64,000 bases of DNA from Oscillospiraceae bacterium. Its GTDB lineage: Bacteria; Bacillota; Clostridia; Oscillospirales; Ruminococcaceae. The position numbers and the translations under genes were made by a program. The notes under the pieces were generated by a model, which made no database searches, was not told the origin of the DNA, and saw only the letters and a list, made by a program, of their open reading frames with translations. The stretch spans positions 1 through 64,000 of the forward strand of contig JAFZPP010000001.1 of the NCBI GenBank assembly GCA_017550285.1. Reading direction: 5' to 3'. Below, in pieces: positions 43,744 to 52,181 of this stretch (position 1 is its first letter; every line of letters begins with the position of its first letter).

Positions 43744-44302
43744 ACGACAGAGCTTTGAGCACACCCTTGCAGTCCATTCCGCGCCGACACTGCTCGGCAT
43801 CAAATGTGCTAATTTGATTTCCGCTGCAATCAAGAAAAAAGGATTTCTTTCGTATCAGCGTGAATTTGAGAGTAACAGCGGAATAAAATTGCGCGTTCTT
43901 TGTAAATGCCGAGAACGTCAGCTTTTGTATGTCTATCATGAAACACTGCTTGCAATGCAGCTTGGTCAGCCGGATATCCGTGCATTTCTATCACAGTTCG
44001 GATATACAGATAATATGGATTTGCAGCAGATGCTCATGCAGCTTGCAAAGAGGATGCAGTGCGGGAATTTCCCGCATGAGATCGGCATTTTCCTCGGTTA
44101 TCCGCTGGCGGATGTAAAAGGATTCATTGCAAATCACGGCAAAAACTGTCTGCTGTGCGGCTGTTGGAAGGTCTACAGCGATCCGGAATCTGCGCAGCGG
44201 ACATTTGCAAATTATGATCGGTGCAGAGACATTCTGTGTGATAAATTACAGCAGGGCTGCGATTTTTTCCGCGCTCTGGAACTATCTAAGGAGGAACTTT
44301 GA
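43730..44302 (+). CDS. DUF3793 family protein
   Basis: A 190-residue protein with DUF3793 landmarks: HSAPTLLGIKCANLISA, FPHEIGIFLGYPLADVKGFI, GKNCLLCGCWKVYSD. The family is common in Clostridia beside feo and flavodoxin genes, but its activity is unknown. The CLLCGC motif could bind metal. It overlaps its upstream neighbour by 14 bases and the flavodoxin start by one. Confidence 0.85.
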   Translation: MSEHERQSFEHTLAVHSAPTLLGIKCANLISAAIKKKGFLSYQREFESNSGIKLRVLCKCRERQLLYVYHETLLAMQLGQPDIRAFLSQFGYTDNMDLQQMLMQLAKRMQCGNFPHEIGIFLGYPLADVKGFIANHGKNCLLCGCWKVYSDPESAQRTFANYDRCRDILCDKLQQGCDFFRALELSKEEL

Positions 44303-44706
44303 TGAAAACAGCGGTGATTTATTGGAGCGGCACGGGCAATACCGAGGCAATGGCAAATGCGGTCGCGGAGGGCGCCGGCGTCGATGCCGTGAGCGTATCG
44401 GATTTTTCCGGAAATATTGAGGATTTTGATGCGCTTGCATTTGGCTGCCCTGCAATGGGTGCAGAGGTGCTGGAGGAAGACGAATTTGAGCCGTTCTTCA
44501 CCGGAATTGAGGGCAAACTCAGCGGCAAAAAGATTTTTCTGTTCGGTTCTTACGGCTGGGGTGACGGAGAATGGATGCGGAACTGGCAGGAGCGTGTGAA
44601 GGCGGCAGGCGCTGAGCTGGTCGGCGATGAGGGCTATACCGTCAATGAAGCGCCGTCCGATGAGGACCTTGCAAAGCTGAAAGCAATCGGTACGGAACTG
44701 GTGTAA
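44302..44706 (+). CDS. Flavodoxin
   Basis: A 134-residue short-chain flavodoxin. The FMN phosphate loop is WSGTGNTEAMA, then FGCPAMGAEVLEEDEFEPF and LFGSYGWGDGEWM. Flavodoxins replace ferredoxin when iron is scarce, which fits the iron operon. The start follows AAGGAGG. Confidence 0.93.
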   Translation: MKTAVIYWSGTGNTEAMANAVAEGAGVDAVSVSDFSGNIEDFDALAFGCPAMGAEVLEEDEFEPFFTGIEGKLSGKKIFLFGSYGWGDGEWMRNWQERVKAAGAELVGDEGYTVNEAPSDEDLAKLKAIGTELV

Positions 44707-44712
44707 GAAACA

Positions 44713-44740
44713 AGCGGCTGTATCTGAGTGCAGCCGCTTT
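44713..44740 (+). terminator. Hairpin between flavodoxin and the HMA gene
   Basis: AGCGGCTG-N10-CAGCCGCT followed by TT. The weak T tract suggests partial termination or RNA processing inside the operon. Confidence 0.45.
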
Positions 44741-44751
44741 GGTATGAGAAT

Positions 44752-45132
44752 ATGGTAATTTTATATTTTGCTGCGCTGGCAGCAATTATCGCGCTGATCG
44801 TTCTCTATATGGTGCATCATCTGCGCACCGGCGGCGGATGCTGCGGATCACATGAAGCACCTGCAAAACGTATCCGTGCAGCAGACCGGAATCCGTCGCA
44901 TTATCCGTATCATTATACCGCACAAATTGAGGGTATGGTCTGCGGAAATTGTGCGCGTCGCGTGGAAAATCTGTTCAATGAATCCGGAGACTGCTTTGCG
45001 TCTGTAAACCTCAAAGAAAGATGCGCGGAAATCTATACAAATCGAAAGACTGAACGCACGGAATGTGCGAAAAAGCTGGAAAATATCGGCTATACGCTGA
45101 TTGAATGGGAGGAACATCATGAGTCTGAATGA
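44752..45132 (+). CDS. FeoB-associated Cys-rich membrane protein with heavy-metal-associated domain
   Basis: A 126-residue protein with an N-terminal membrane helix (VILYFAALAAIIALIVLYMV), a GGGCCGSH segment like the Cys-rich FeoB-associated proteins, and a C-terminal HMA-like domain (IEGMVCGNCARRVENLF, CxxC). Such proteins are thought to help deliver iron or other metals. The ATG has a poor ribosome binding site and probably depends on coupling. The end overlaps feoA by 14 bases. Confidence 0.75.
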   Translation: MVILYFAALAAIIALIVLYMVHHLRTGGGCCGSHEAPAKRIRAADRNPSHYPYHYTAQIEGMVCGNCARRVENLFNESGDCFASVNLKERCAEIYTNRKTERTECAKKLENIGYTLIEWEEHHESE

Positions 45133-45346
45133 AGTTCGTGAAAATACGGATGCAATCATCAATGAACTGAAAGGCGATGCACGGTTTATCAGCCGCATCA
45201 CCTCAATCGGACTGACGCCGGGATGCCGTGTCAGCATCATCAAAAACGATAAAAACCGTCCGGTACTGCTTTATTCGCGCGATACAATGATCGCGGTCAA
45301 CCGCAAGGAATGTGCGGGAATACTTGTATCGGAGGTGAAAGCATGA
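45119..45346 (+). CDS. feoA: FeoA
   Basis: A 75-residue SH3-like FeoA protein: GDARFISRITSIGLTPGCRV, then LLYSRDTMIAVNRKECAGIL. FeoA is the small cytoplasmic partner of the FeoB ferrous iron transporter. GGGAGG precedes the ATG. It overlaps the feoB start by four bases. Confidence 0.9.
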   Translation: MSLNEVRENTDAIINELKGDARFISRITSIGLTPGCRVSIIKNDKNRPVLLYSRDTMIAVNRKECAGILVSEVKA

Positions 45347-46356
45347 GCGCCGCAACAATCGCACTGCTCGGACAGCCGAATTCCGGCAAATCCACGCTGT
45401 TCAATGCGCTGACCGGTCTGCGTCAGCATGTCGGCAACTGGCCCGGAAAGACCGTTGAAAAAAAAGAAGGCTCGTTTTCCTATCAGGGCAAGGAATATGA
45501 TGTAGCCGATCTGCCCGGCTCCTACAGTATGTCCGCAAACTCCGACGAGGAGGTTATCACGCGGGATTTCATTGCATCCGGCAAAGCAGATGTCGTCTGT
45601 ATTCTCGCGGACAGCTCGCAGCTTGAACGCTCACTGTTCATGCTCGCGGATTATGCCGGCATTTCCGTTCCCTGTTTTCTGATTCTGAATATGGCGGATG
45701 TCGCAAAGGATCAGGGCAAGAAAATCGACGCACCTGCGATTGAATAGAAGCTCGGCATTCCGGTCATGCTTTTTTCCGCGACGGATAAAAACGCATACGA
45801 TCAGTTTTACAAAACAATGGAGCGGGCAATCAAAGAAAAATCTATGCTCAATGTGTCGGCATTGGAGCAGTAATTTTTCCGCGTTGTCAAGGTTGTCCTG
45901 CTCGTCAGTATCATTTTCTGGCTGCTCAGCTATTCGGCAACCGGTACGGAAAACAGCATTCTCTATAAAGTCGGCATAGCAATCGAGCCGTTCACGAAAG
46001 TCTTTGGTCTGCCGTGGCAGCTGTTTGTCGCGCTTATCGCTTCCTCGTTTGGCAAGGAGGGCGCAGTCGGCGTCATCGGTGCGCTGTTCACCGGCGGCGG
46101 TTCGATTTATCAAATCACCACAAGCAGCGCAGTTGCAGAAAACATCAATCAGATTCTGCTTGCAAATGTTTCCCGTCCGGAAGCACTGGCATTTATCTTT
46201 GCCATTACATTCAACCTGCCGTGCATCGTGGCACTTGCGGCAACCTATCAGGAGATTCATTCTGTGAAATGGACCTTCAGAATTGCTGCTTATTATACTG
46301 TCACAGCGCTTCTGCTGTCCTGCATTGCATACCATGTCGGTTTGCTGATCTGGTGA
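45343..46356 (+). pseudogene. feoB: Decayed feoB, two in-frame stops and internal deletion
   Basis: The start encodes an intact G domain (GQPNSGKST, DLPGSYS, NMAD). In the same frame come TAG (45745-45747) and TAA (45871-45873), and then FFRVVKVVLLVSIIFWLLSY through FGKEGAVGVIGALFTGGG to the normal FeoB end. About 300-350 residues with the first half of the membrane pore are missing. Stops and deletion leave only 134 residues of G domain translatable. The rest of the operon is intact, so loss of iron transport through this copy may be recent or compensated elsewhere. Confidence 0.9.
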
Positions 46357-46361
46357 GCATT

Positions 46362-46619
46362 ATGGACGAATTACTGCGATTATTGAAGGACGGAAACACC
46401 CGCACAATCGAACAGCTTGCGGCTGAATTGCATACATCTGATGCGGATATCCGGCGGCAGCTCGAATTTCTGGAGCATATCGGCGCAATCCGAAGACTCA
46501 CCGCACAGGAATCCGGATGCGGTCATTGCGGCGGCTGTTCCGGCGGTGCGTGCAAGGGTTGTATGCCGCAAAATGCCAAACAGAATATGGGTGAGATGTG
46601 GGAGGTCGTTTCTGTGTAG
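46362..46619 (+). CDS. feoC: FeoC-like winged-helix protein
   Basis: An 85-residue protein. The first 55 residues are a winged helix (MDELLRLLKDGNTRTIEQLA, DIRRQLEFLEHIGAIRRL); then CGHCGGCSGGACKGC, a five-Cys cluster like the Fe-S site of FeoC. FeoC protects or regulates FeoB. It follows the decayed feoB by five bases. Confidence 0.8.
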   Translation: MDELLRLLKDGNTRTIEQLAAELHTSDADIRRQLEFLEHIGAIRRLTAQESGCGHCGGCSGGACKGCMPQNAKQNMGEMWEVVSV

Positions 46620-46650
46620 TCCCCTTCCCTAAAAAGAATATTGATGAAAC

Positions 46651-46689
46651 AACGGGCATGATTCCATTGCAAAGAATCATGCCCGTTTT
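46651..46689 (+). terminator. Terminator of the Feo operon
   Basis: AACGGGCATGATTC pairs with GAATCATGCCCGTT, then TT. Confidence 0.85.
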
Positions 46690-46808
46690 CTGCATAATGC
46701 AAATGCTCTGCTGTGAATACATTGATCAAGCTATACTGAAAGAGAAGGATTCGTACTACGGCGAAAATGTGACAAAGAACAAAAGGTATCACAAAACAGA
46801 ACTGTCCC

Positions 46809-46837
46809 TTGCAATTCCGGACAAAACATGGTATACT
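46809..46837 (+). promoter_or_regulatory. Promoter for the membrane protein/amidase pair
   Basis: TTGCAA, 17 bases, TATACT. A four-codon mini-frame (ATG ATG AGG CGG TAA) behind AAAGGAG follows before the first gene. Confidence 0.65.
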
Positions 46838-46884
46838 GAGAATAATCTCAGGAAAGGAGCTTCATGATGAGGCGGTAATATACT

Positions 46885-47337
46885 ATGCTAACAAGTATTC
46901 TGTTCTGGACAGTCGTCATATGTGCAGTATTTCTCACTGTTCGCCGGATTCTCTCAAAACATGGTCTTCGGTTCCGAACATGGATTCGTGAGCCTGTCAC
47001 ACTGCTGATCGCGGCGGGCGCTGCGGCAGGTCTTCTCCAGTTGATTCTGTGCATTTCAGTCAAGCCGTTGAAAATTGCTTTAATTGTGCTGTGGGCGGCG
47101 GCTCTGACCGCATTCTGTTATTTTGGCTTCTGGATGTTTGCGCTGTCCCACCGATCTGAGATTTCAGGCAATACCGATTTTAACGGCACACGCTGCATCG
47201 TTGAGCATGAGCCCGTCATGTGGGAAAGCCGCAGACGGTATTATGCCTATCGCGGATGGTTTGTCCGCGGCAAGAAACTGCTGCACAAGGAAGGATATGC
47301 GTGCGGCACAGGCGAGCCGGGAGATGATGAAGAATGA
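46885..47337 (+). CDS. Membrane protein of unknown family
   Basis: A 150-residue protein with three predicted membrane helices in its first 100 residues and a soluble basic tail (WESRRRYYAYRGWFVRGKKL) probably facing the cytoplasm. GAGGCGG lies nine bases before the ATG. It overlaps the amidase gene by four bases, so they are co-translated. Not recognised. Confidence 0.6.
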   Translation: MLTSILFWTVVICAVFLTVRRILSKHGLRFRTWIREPVTLLIAAGAAAGLLQLILCISVKPLKIALIVLWAAALTAFCYFGFWMFALSHRSEISGNTDFNGTRCIVEHEPVMWESRRRYYAYRGWFVRGKKLLHKEGYACGTGEPGDDEE

Positions 47338-48107
47338 AAACAGCATTATGTCAGTTTCAAATCGAATTTGAAGAAAAAGAAAAGAATCTGCAACGTGCAG
47401 CACACTTGATTGCATCGGCGTCAGCAGCGCATGCGCAGATCATATTCTTTCCCGAAATGTCATTCACCGGTTTTTCGATGAATGTGTCAGCAACCGGAGA
47501 ATTGGGCGGCGAGACGATTCGTGTCATGCAGGAATATGCACGAAAATATCAGATTGCGATCGGTTTCGGATGGGTGAAAAAGAATCGTGAGAAAGGTGAG
47601 AATCATTATACCGTTCTGGACAAAACCGGCACAGTCCTCGCGGACTATATCAAGATTCATCCGTTTTCCTACAGCGGCGAGAACAGTTTTTTTGATGCCG
47701 GCAGTCAGACAGCTGTTTTCAGCTTTGCAGGGTTCCGATTCGGCTTATTCATCTGCTATGACCTGCGCTTTCCGGAAATCTTCCGCGCAGTTGCAGCAGA
47801 TGCGGATATCATGGTCATTGCCGCAAACTGGCCGGAAAAGCGAGTCACACACTGGAATAAGCTGCTCGAAGCCCGCGCACTCGAAAATCAATGCTGGGTG
47901 CTCGGCATCAACTGTGTCGGCAATCAGGAGAATCTGCACTATAACGGCAGCAGCAGAGCCGTGAATCCGGAGGGTGAAACCGTCGAATGCCTGCTTGACC
48001 GCGAAGGCATCATCTTCTGCGAGATTCAGGATGAAGCTGCAATCTTCCGGAACATCTTTCCGGCATTGCAGGATCGCAGAACAGCGCTGTATAAAAAACT
48101 GATGTGA
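47334..48107 (+). CDS. Carbon-nitrogen hydrolase (nitrilase superfamily, omega-amidase-like)
   Basis: A 257-residue member of the nitrilase superfamily with the Glu-Lys-Cys triad at E41 (FFPEMSF), K107 (YIKIHPF) and C141 (LFICYDLRFPE). The pattern around Cys and the length suit omega-amidases such as YafV/Nit2, which hydrolyse alpha-ketoglutaramate to recycle glutamine skeletons. The exact substrate is inferred only. Confidence 0.88.
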   Translation: MKTALCQFQIEFEEKEKNLQRAAHLIASASAAHAQIIFFPEMSFTGFSMNVSATGELGGETIRVMQEYARKYQIAIGFGWVKKNREKGENHYTVLDKTGTVLADYIKIHPFSYSGENSFFDAGSQTAVFSFAGFRFGLFICYDLRFPEIFRAVAADADIMVIAANWPEKRVTHWNKLLEARALENQCWVLGINCVGNQENLHYNGSSRAVNPEGETVECLLDREGIIFCEIQDEAAIFRNIFPALQDRRTALYKKLM

Positions 48108-48134
48108 AATTTGGAGGAACCCCCAATAAACCGG

Positions 48135-48254
48135 ATGACAGAATTTCTTTCACGCTTTTGGGACGAAACTTATACAGTAAAAACAGTTCTGATTCTCAGA
48201 TATGCTGTCTATCCGATCCAGCCCTGTGAATTGACTGTTTTGTTTCAAAAATGA
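48135..48254 (+). CDS. Possible 39-residue peptide
   Basis: The frame reads MTEFLSRFWDETYTVKTVLI and stops at 48254. GGAGG lies about 18 bases upstream, too far for strong initiation. A terminator follows at 48262. It may be a remnant. Confidence 0.25.
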   Translation: MTEFLSRFWDETYTVKTVLILRYAVYPIQPCELTVLFQK

Positions 48255-48261
48255 TGCAATA

Positions 48262-48292
48262 GAAAGAGGGCGCACCCGACGTCCTCTTTTTC
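48262..48292 (+). terminator. Terminator after the amidase unit
   Basis: AAAGAGG pairs with CCTCTTT, with extra pairs inside, then TT. Confidence 0.6.
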
Positions 48293-48365
48293 ATATGATG
48301 TCAACGAGCAGAATCGAAATTCGATGCAGGATAGAGAAAGCATGCACAAGGATTAACAAACATAC

Positions 48366-48394
48366 TGGACATTTTGCCCAGTATATGCTATAAT
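48366..48394 (+). promoter_or_regulatory. Promoter upstream of the DHH remnant and MBL gene
   Basis: TGGACA, 17 bases, TATAAT. Confidence 0.65.
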
Positions 48395-48446
48395 AAAGTA
48401 CGGCGTAATCATACGTTCAATCTAACGCCGGCAAGCGAGGAAACAA

Positions 48447-48506
48447 ATGAAAAGACTTGTAACCAGAAGTGATTTTGACGTTCTTGTCTGTGCGATTGTA
48501 TCATGA
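48447..48506 (+). pseudogene. DHH-family phosphoesterase start, truncated
   Basis: AGGA and ATG introduce 19 residues, MKRLVTRSDFDVLVCAIVS, then a stop. The line matches the usual opening MKRLVTRSDFDGLxCAxL of DHH exopolyphosphatase-like proteins, with a Val where the conserved Gly is expected. The rest has been deleted and the next gene begins 16 bases on, so the old promoter and start now feed the MBL gene. Confidence 0.65.
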
Positions 48507-48522
48507 AAAGGAGAATCCTGCT

Positions 48523-49155
48523 ATGAATCCGGTTATCACAATCAATACGCAAAGCAGCATCCGCATCGAATCCGCTGAGGCGGTGATCCGGTTTGATCCG
48601 TTCAAAATCACGGACGAACCGCATGACGCAGATTTGATTCTGATTACACATGACCACTATGATCATTTTTCGCCGGAGGATATCCGGAAGGTCAGCAAAC
48701 CCACCGCACTGCTGATTGCACCGAAATGCATGGAAAGAGCCCTTGCAAAACACGGATTCTCAAATCATATGCTGATGTCACCCGCTGAGGAAGAAACGGT
48801 ACTCGGAATCCGAGTCGAGGCTGTCGCTTCGTATAACATTCTGAAACCGTTTCATCCGAAATCAAACGGGAATCTCGGCTATGTGATTACTGCCGGCGGA
48901 AAGCGGATTTACGTCGCCGGTGATACGGATGCGGTCAAGGAAGCAAAGGCTGTCCGGAGCGATATCGCGCTTGTCCCGATTGGCGGTACATACACCATGA
49001 ACGCAAAGGATGCAGCCGCGCTGATCAATACTATCAAGCCGCAGATTGCAATTCCGACGCACTACGGCTCGATTGTCGGCAGACTGAGCGACGGCGAAAT
49101 GTTCCGCAGTCTGGTCAATGATGAAATCGAAACAAGGCTGCTTCTGACAGAATAA
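48523..49155 (+). CDS. MBL-fold metal-dependent hydrolase (UPF0173/UlaG-like)
   Basis: A 210-residue metallo-beta-lactamase-fold protein: ILITHDHYDHFSPEDI (HxHxDH), VAGDTD (metal Asp) and IPTHYGSIVG (C-terminal His). Short members like this are annotated as putative Zn-dependent hydrolases; the substrate is unknown. AAAGGAG precedes the ATG. Confidence 0.85.
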   Translation: MNPVITINTQSSIRIESAEAVIRFDPFKITDEPHDADLILITHDHYDHFSPEDIRKVSKPTALLIAPKCMERALAKHGFSNHMLMSPAEEETVLGIRVEAVASYNILKPFHPKSNGNLGYVITAGGKRIYVAGDTDAVKEAKAVRSDIALVPIGGTYTMNAKDAAALINTIKPQIAIPTHYGSIVGRLSDGEMFRSLVNDEIETRLLLTE

Positions 49156-49190
49156 CTGCCTGTCTCGTCAACAGCATCAATAAACACAAA

Positions 49191-49222
49191 ATGAGGGAGC
49201 CGTTTGACTCCCTCATTCTTTT
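49191..49222. terminator. Terminator between the convergent MBL and pectate lyase genes
   Basis: ATGAGGGAG pairs with CTCCCTCAT, then TTCTTTTC. Confidence 0.75.
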
Positions 49223-49235
49223 CATATAAAAGCGA

Positions 49236-51983
49236 TTATTGCACAGCTTCCAGCAGAATTCTCTTTGCAATCGTGAAATCCGCTGCATTGTTCACGCCGT
49301 CGCCGTTGAAATCCGCACGGTCCGGCGCATAAATCGCCTTGGAATAGATACCGAACAGCATTTCATGCATCAGATAAATATCTGTTTTATCGAATACACC
49401 GTCGTTATTGACATCACCGCGCGGGTCCTTCTTTTCCTGCGCAAATACGGCATATTCCACCGCACCGGTCTGTCCGCCGTTTGTACCAAGTTTGACGGTC
49501 TGACCCGAAATGCAGGACAATTCGTAGAGATCAAAGATTACCTCATTGGATGAGGCGGCTGTCAGACCGGTCTTCTTCCAGCTCCGCTCATTGATCCATG
49601 CGGGTACATCGACACGCTGATCCAGTGCGATATAGAGCGTCACATCGCCGAAAACAGTCAGGACTGCATTGTCATCCGGATAAGTCTTGGAATCACATGC
49701 CGTAACAATGCGTTCGGCACCCTTGAGCTGATCCGGCAGCTCCGTATAGGTAAAGTCACGGTCACCGAAGATCGTATCTCCGACCTTTGCATCATAGGCA
49801 ATACTCCATGCACTGCGATGCTCGGAATCGAGAACCGAGAGACTTTCAATCAGCTTGCCCTTGACCGGAATCGCAGCAGGCTCCAGCGTCCAGAGCTGGG
49901 ATTTTGCATCGCGCAGCTCCCATTCCTGAATATTGCCGAAGCTGCTTGTGCTGCTTTCTGCGACTTCAACCGCGGATTTGCATTCAGAAACCTTCGTGCA
50001 GATCTGATAATTTCCGTCGCCGGTTTCAAGGAACATAAATTTCTGATTGTCGCCGCCGTTATTCTGATACAGGTCAATGTTTGTACCGTTGTCAGCCTTT
50101 TTGCCTGCAACATCAAGAACAAAATTCTCATCTGCCGCCGATGCAACATAATAATACCCGTCGCCCGCATCCTTCAGCATCCAGATCGCCGCAAGGTTCG
50201 TTTCATTGATGCCCTGCTGATAGATATTCGCGCCGTTTTCCGCCTTGCCGTCCGCAATCTGCATATAGAGATCGGAATTGACATTCTTGATGCGGAAGAC
50301 TGCACCGTCCTCAAAAGATGCAGAGACCGGACCGGACGGACCGCTCGGTGCTTCGGTAAAGCCCGCGCTCGGAATGCCCTTATTCTTCATGCGCAGATAC
50401 ATATAGTTGCCGCCGGAATTCTGGCAGCCGGTATAGCTCATGCAGTAATTCTTTGCATCACCGGCGCTCAGCGAGACATAGCTGTAATTGGTATTCGGTC
50501 TCCATGAACAGCCGGTTGCAGTGCTGTTGGTGTCGCCGCCCTGCTTTGTACGCTTGCAGTTGGAGAAAACAGAGCCGCTTTCTGCATACTGACCGACAAT
50601 CGGGACGCTGTCCCAGTCGCAGATGACGTTGCCGCCGTTCTCATAAGTGCAGTTCTCCGCGAAGATATGGCAGTCGGAGATTACGGTATATGCCATATTA
50701 AACTGATTGACATAGTTATTCAGCGAGTGAAAATAGCCCCAGCGCATCAGTCCCGGACCGCGCGTATTCGTATCGTTAAAACGGTTAGAGATCAGTGACA
50801 TGCGCGGAAAACCGCCGTATTTGCTGAGATTGCCTGCATTGTCGTCCGGATAGCCGAGGATCAGACCGTATTTGTGCGCGCCGAAGGAACAGTCGGAAAT
50901 CGTGCAGTAATCTGCATCATAGCAGCAGGCAAGGAACTTGTCCTCATCGACCTGACCGGTCTGCGGCGCCTTGCCGTAGCCGTTATGCCCCGTAAAGGTC
51001 ACATGATCGACCCAGATATTCTGACCGGAACCGAAATAGCAGACGATTGAGTCATTGTGATTGGACTCCGCATCATGCTGCATATCAAAATTCTTGATGA
51101 TAATATTATTGCCGACGCCGGAATTGGTGCTCGTGCAGAACTGTACATTATACAATGTATGTGCGCCGTAGCTGCCGATGATTGTCTTATTGTTGTGGAC
51201 ATAAATTCTGCCGGCGGTGCACATATATCTGGCACCGTTCATATTCAGCTGGTTGACGCTGATGTTTTTCGTCACGATGATCGTATACGGCACATCGGCT
51301 GTCGCGTATTTTTTCAGCTGATCGAAGGAAGTCGCTTCGACAACCTCACCGAACAGTCCGCCGAGATCGGCAGCCTTGTTTTTGCCGGTATTATCATTCG
51401 CGCAATAGCCTGCAAAGCCCTGCAAGCCGTCGCTGTCCAGCAGGAAGGTCTGGTTTTCCGCGCCCGAGAAATTCGACAGCGTCATGCCGTTCTCCCCCTG
51501 CGTCAGCGCCAGCGAAGTGTTCTCATAATTGACAATCTTATAGTAGAGATTGTTGCCGAGACGGTCCTTGCCGGTCGGAACCACATACCAGTGCTGCGAT
51601 TTCGCAGATTCGCTGCCGAATACCACAACATTCGCATTCTGATTTACCTTGTAATTCTGCGGCGTCAGCATTCTGCCGGACTGCGCATTGCAGATTTTGA
51701 AGAAGGAACCGTTTGCATCATTACCGACATAATCAAAACGCCATGAGCCGGACAAATCTCCGCCGAGCGCCTTCATTGTAACTGCGGAACCGTCAGCCGT
51801 ACCGGATTCAGTCAGCACGGCGCTGTGATTCTTTGCCGCAATGTTGATTAGCTGCGGCGGATAATCTGCGGAAACGGCGGAAACGATGCGCGAGAAACAG
51901 CTTCCGAATTGCGGCACAATACAACAAAGTGTCATGACCGCAGCAATCAATACAGATTGCAGGATACGAGAGCCTTGTTTCAT
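49236..51983 (-). CDS. Secreted pectate lyase (PL1) with two ricin-type domains and dockerin
   Basis: A 915-residue secreted enzyme. After a signal peptide there is a ricin-like/CBM13-type domain, then a PL1 pectate lyase parallel beta-helix (IIVTKNISVNQLNMNG, NIIIKNFDMQHD, IWVDHVTFTG, KYGLILGYPDD, RGPGLMRWGYFHSLNNYV). The WVDHV element and the following Arg-rich strand are typical of PL1 active sites. A second ricin-like domain, a linker and a C-terminal dockerin (GDVNNDGVFD, DFNGDGVNNAADF) complete it. It should cut polygalacturonan by Ca-dependent beta-elimination, in the cellulosome. The start with AAAGGGG is chosen over upstream ATGs. Confidence 0.9.
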   Translation of the reverse strand: MKQGSRILQSVLIAAVMTLCCIVPQFGSCFSRIVSAVSADYPPQLINIAAKNHSAVLTESGTADGSAVTMKALGGDLSGSWRFDYVGNDANGSFFKICNAQSGRMLTPQNYKVNQNANVVVFGSESAKSQHWYVVPTGKDRLGNNLYYKIVNYENTSLALTQGENGMTLSNFSGAENQTFLLDSDGLQGFAGYCANDNTGKNKAADLGGLFGEVVEATSFDQLKKYATADVPYTIIVTKNISVNQLNMNGARYMCTAGRIYVHNNKTIIGSYGAHTLYNVQFCTSTNSGVGNNIIIKNFDMQHDAESNHNDSIVCYFGSGQNIWVDHVTFTGHNGYGKAPQTGQVDEDKFLACCYDADYCTISDCSFGAHKYGLILGYPDDNAGNLSKYGGFPRMSLISNRFNDTNTRGPGLMRWGYFHSLNNYVNQFNMAYTVISDCHIFAENCTYENGGNVICDWDSVPIVGQYAESGSVFSNCKRTKQGGDTNSTATGCSWRPNTNYSYVSLSAGDAKNYCMSYTGCQNSGGNYMYLRMKNKGIPSAGFTEAPSGPSGPVSASFEDGAVFRIKNVNSDLYMQIADGKAENGANIYQQGINETNLAAIWMLKDAGDGYYYVASAADENFVLDVAGKKADNGTNIDLYQNNGGDNQKFMFLETGDGNYQICTKVSECKSAVEVAESSTSSFGNIQEWELRDAKSQLWTLEPAAIPVKGKLIESLSVLDSEHRSAWSIAYDAKVGDTIFGDRDFTYTELPDQLKGAERIVTACDSKTYPDDNAVLTVFGDVTLYIALDQRVDVPAWINERSWKKTGLTAASSNEVIFDLYELSCISGQTVKLGTNGGQTGAVEYAVFAQEKKDPRGDVNNDGVFDKTDIYLMHEMLFGIYSKAIYAPDRADFNGDGVNNAADFTIAKRILLEAVQ

Positions 51984-52052
51984 ATGGATACCCCTTTCGA
52001 CCGGTGAACCGGCATGTCTTGTCTTTTGGCAAAACAATTTATTTTTATCTGT

Positions 52053-52081
52053 ATTATAGCATGATTTCACACACAGGTCAA
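52053..52081 (-). promoter_or_regulatory. Promoter of the pectate lyase gene
   Basis: Minus strand TTGACC (52081-52076), 17 bases, TATAAT (52058-52053). Confidence 0.75.
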
Positions 52082-52140
52082 TAATGTATCGTAGCTTGGA
52101 TGTGCAGATTTGCATACTGTTATTCTGCATAAAAACGCAG

Positions 52141-52172
52141 TCAGGCTCACCGGACAAGCGGTGAGCCTGAAA
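52141..52172 (-). terminator. Terminator of the ADP-ribosylglycohydrolase gene
   Basis: TCAGGCTCACCG pairs with CGGTGAGCCTGA. Confidence 0.65.
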
Positions 52173-52181
52173 ATTGAAAAA

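Noticed and set aside
45745-45747. TAG in feoB read as pyrrolysine or suppressed stop
   Set aside because: A TAA follows in the same frame and a large part of the gene is deleted, so decay is the simpler reading.
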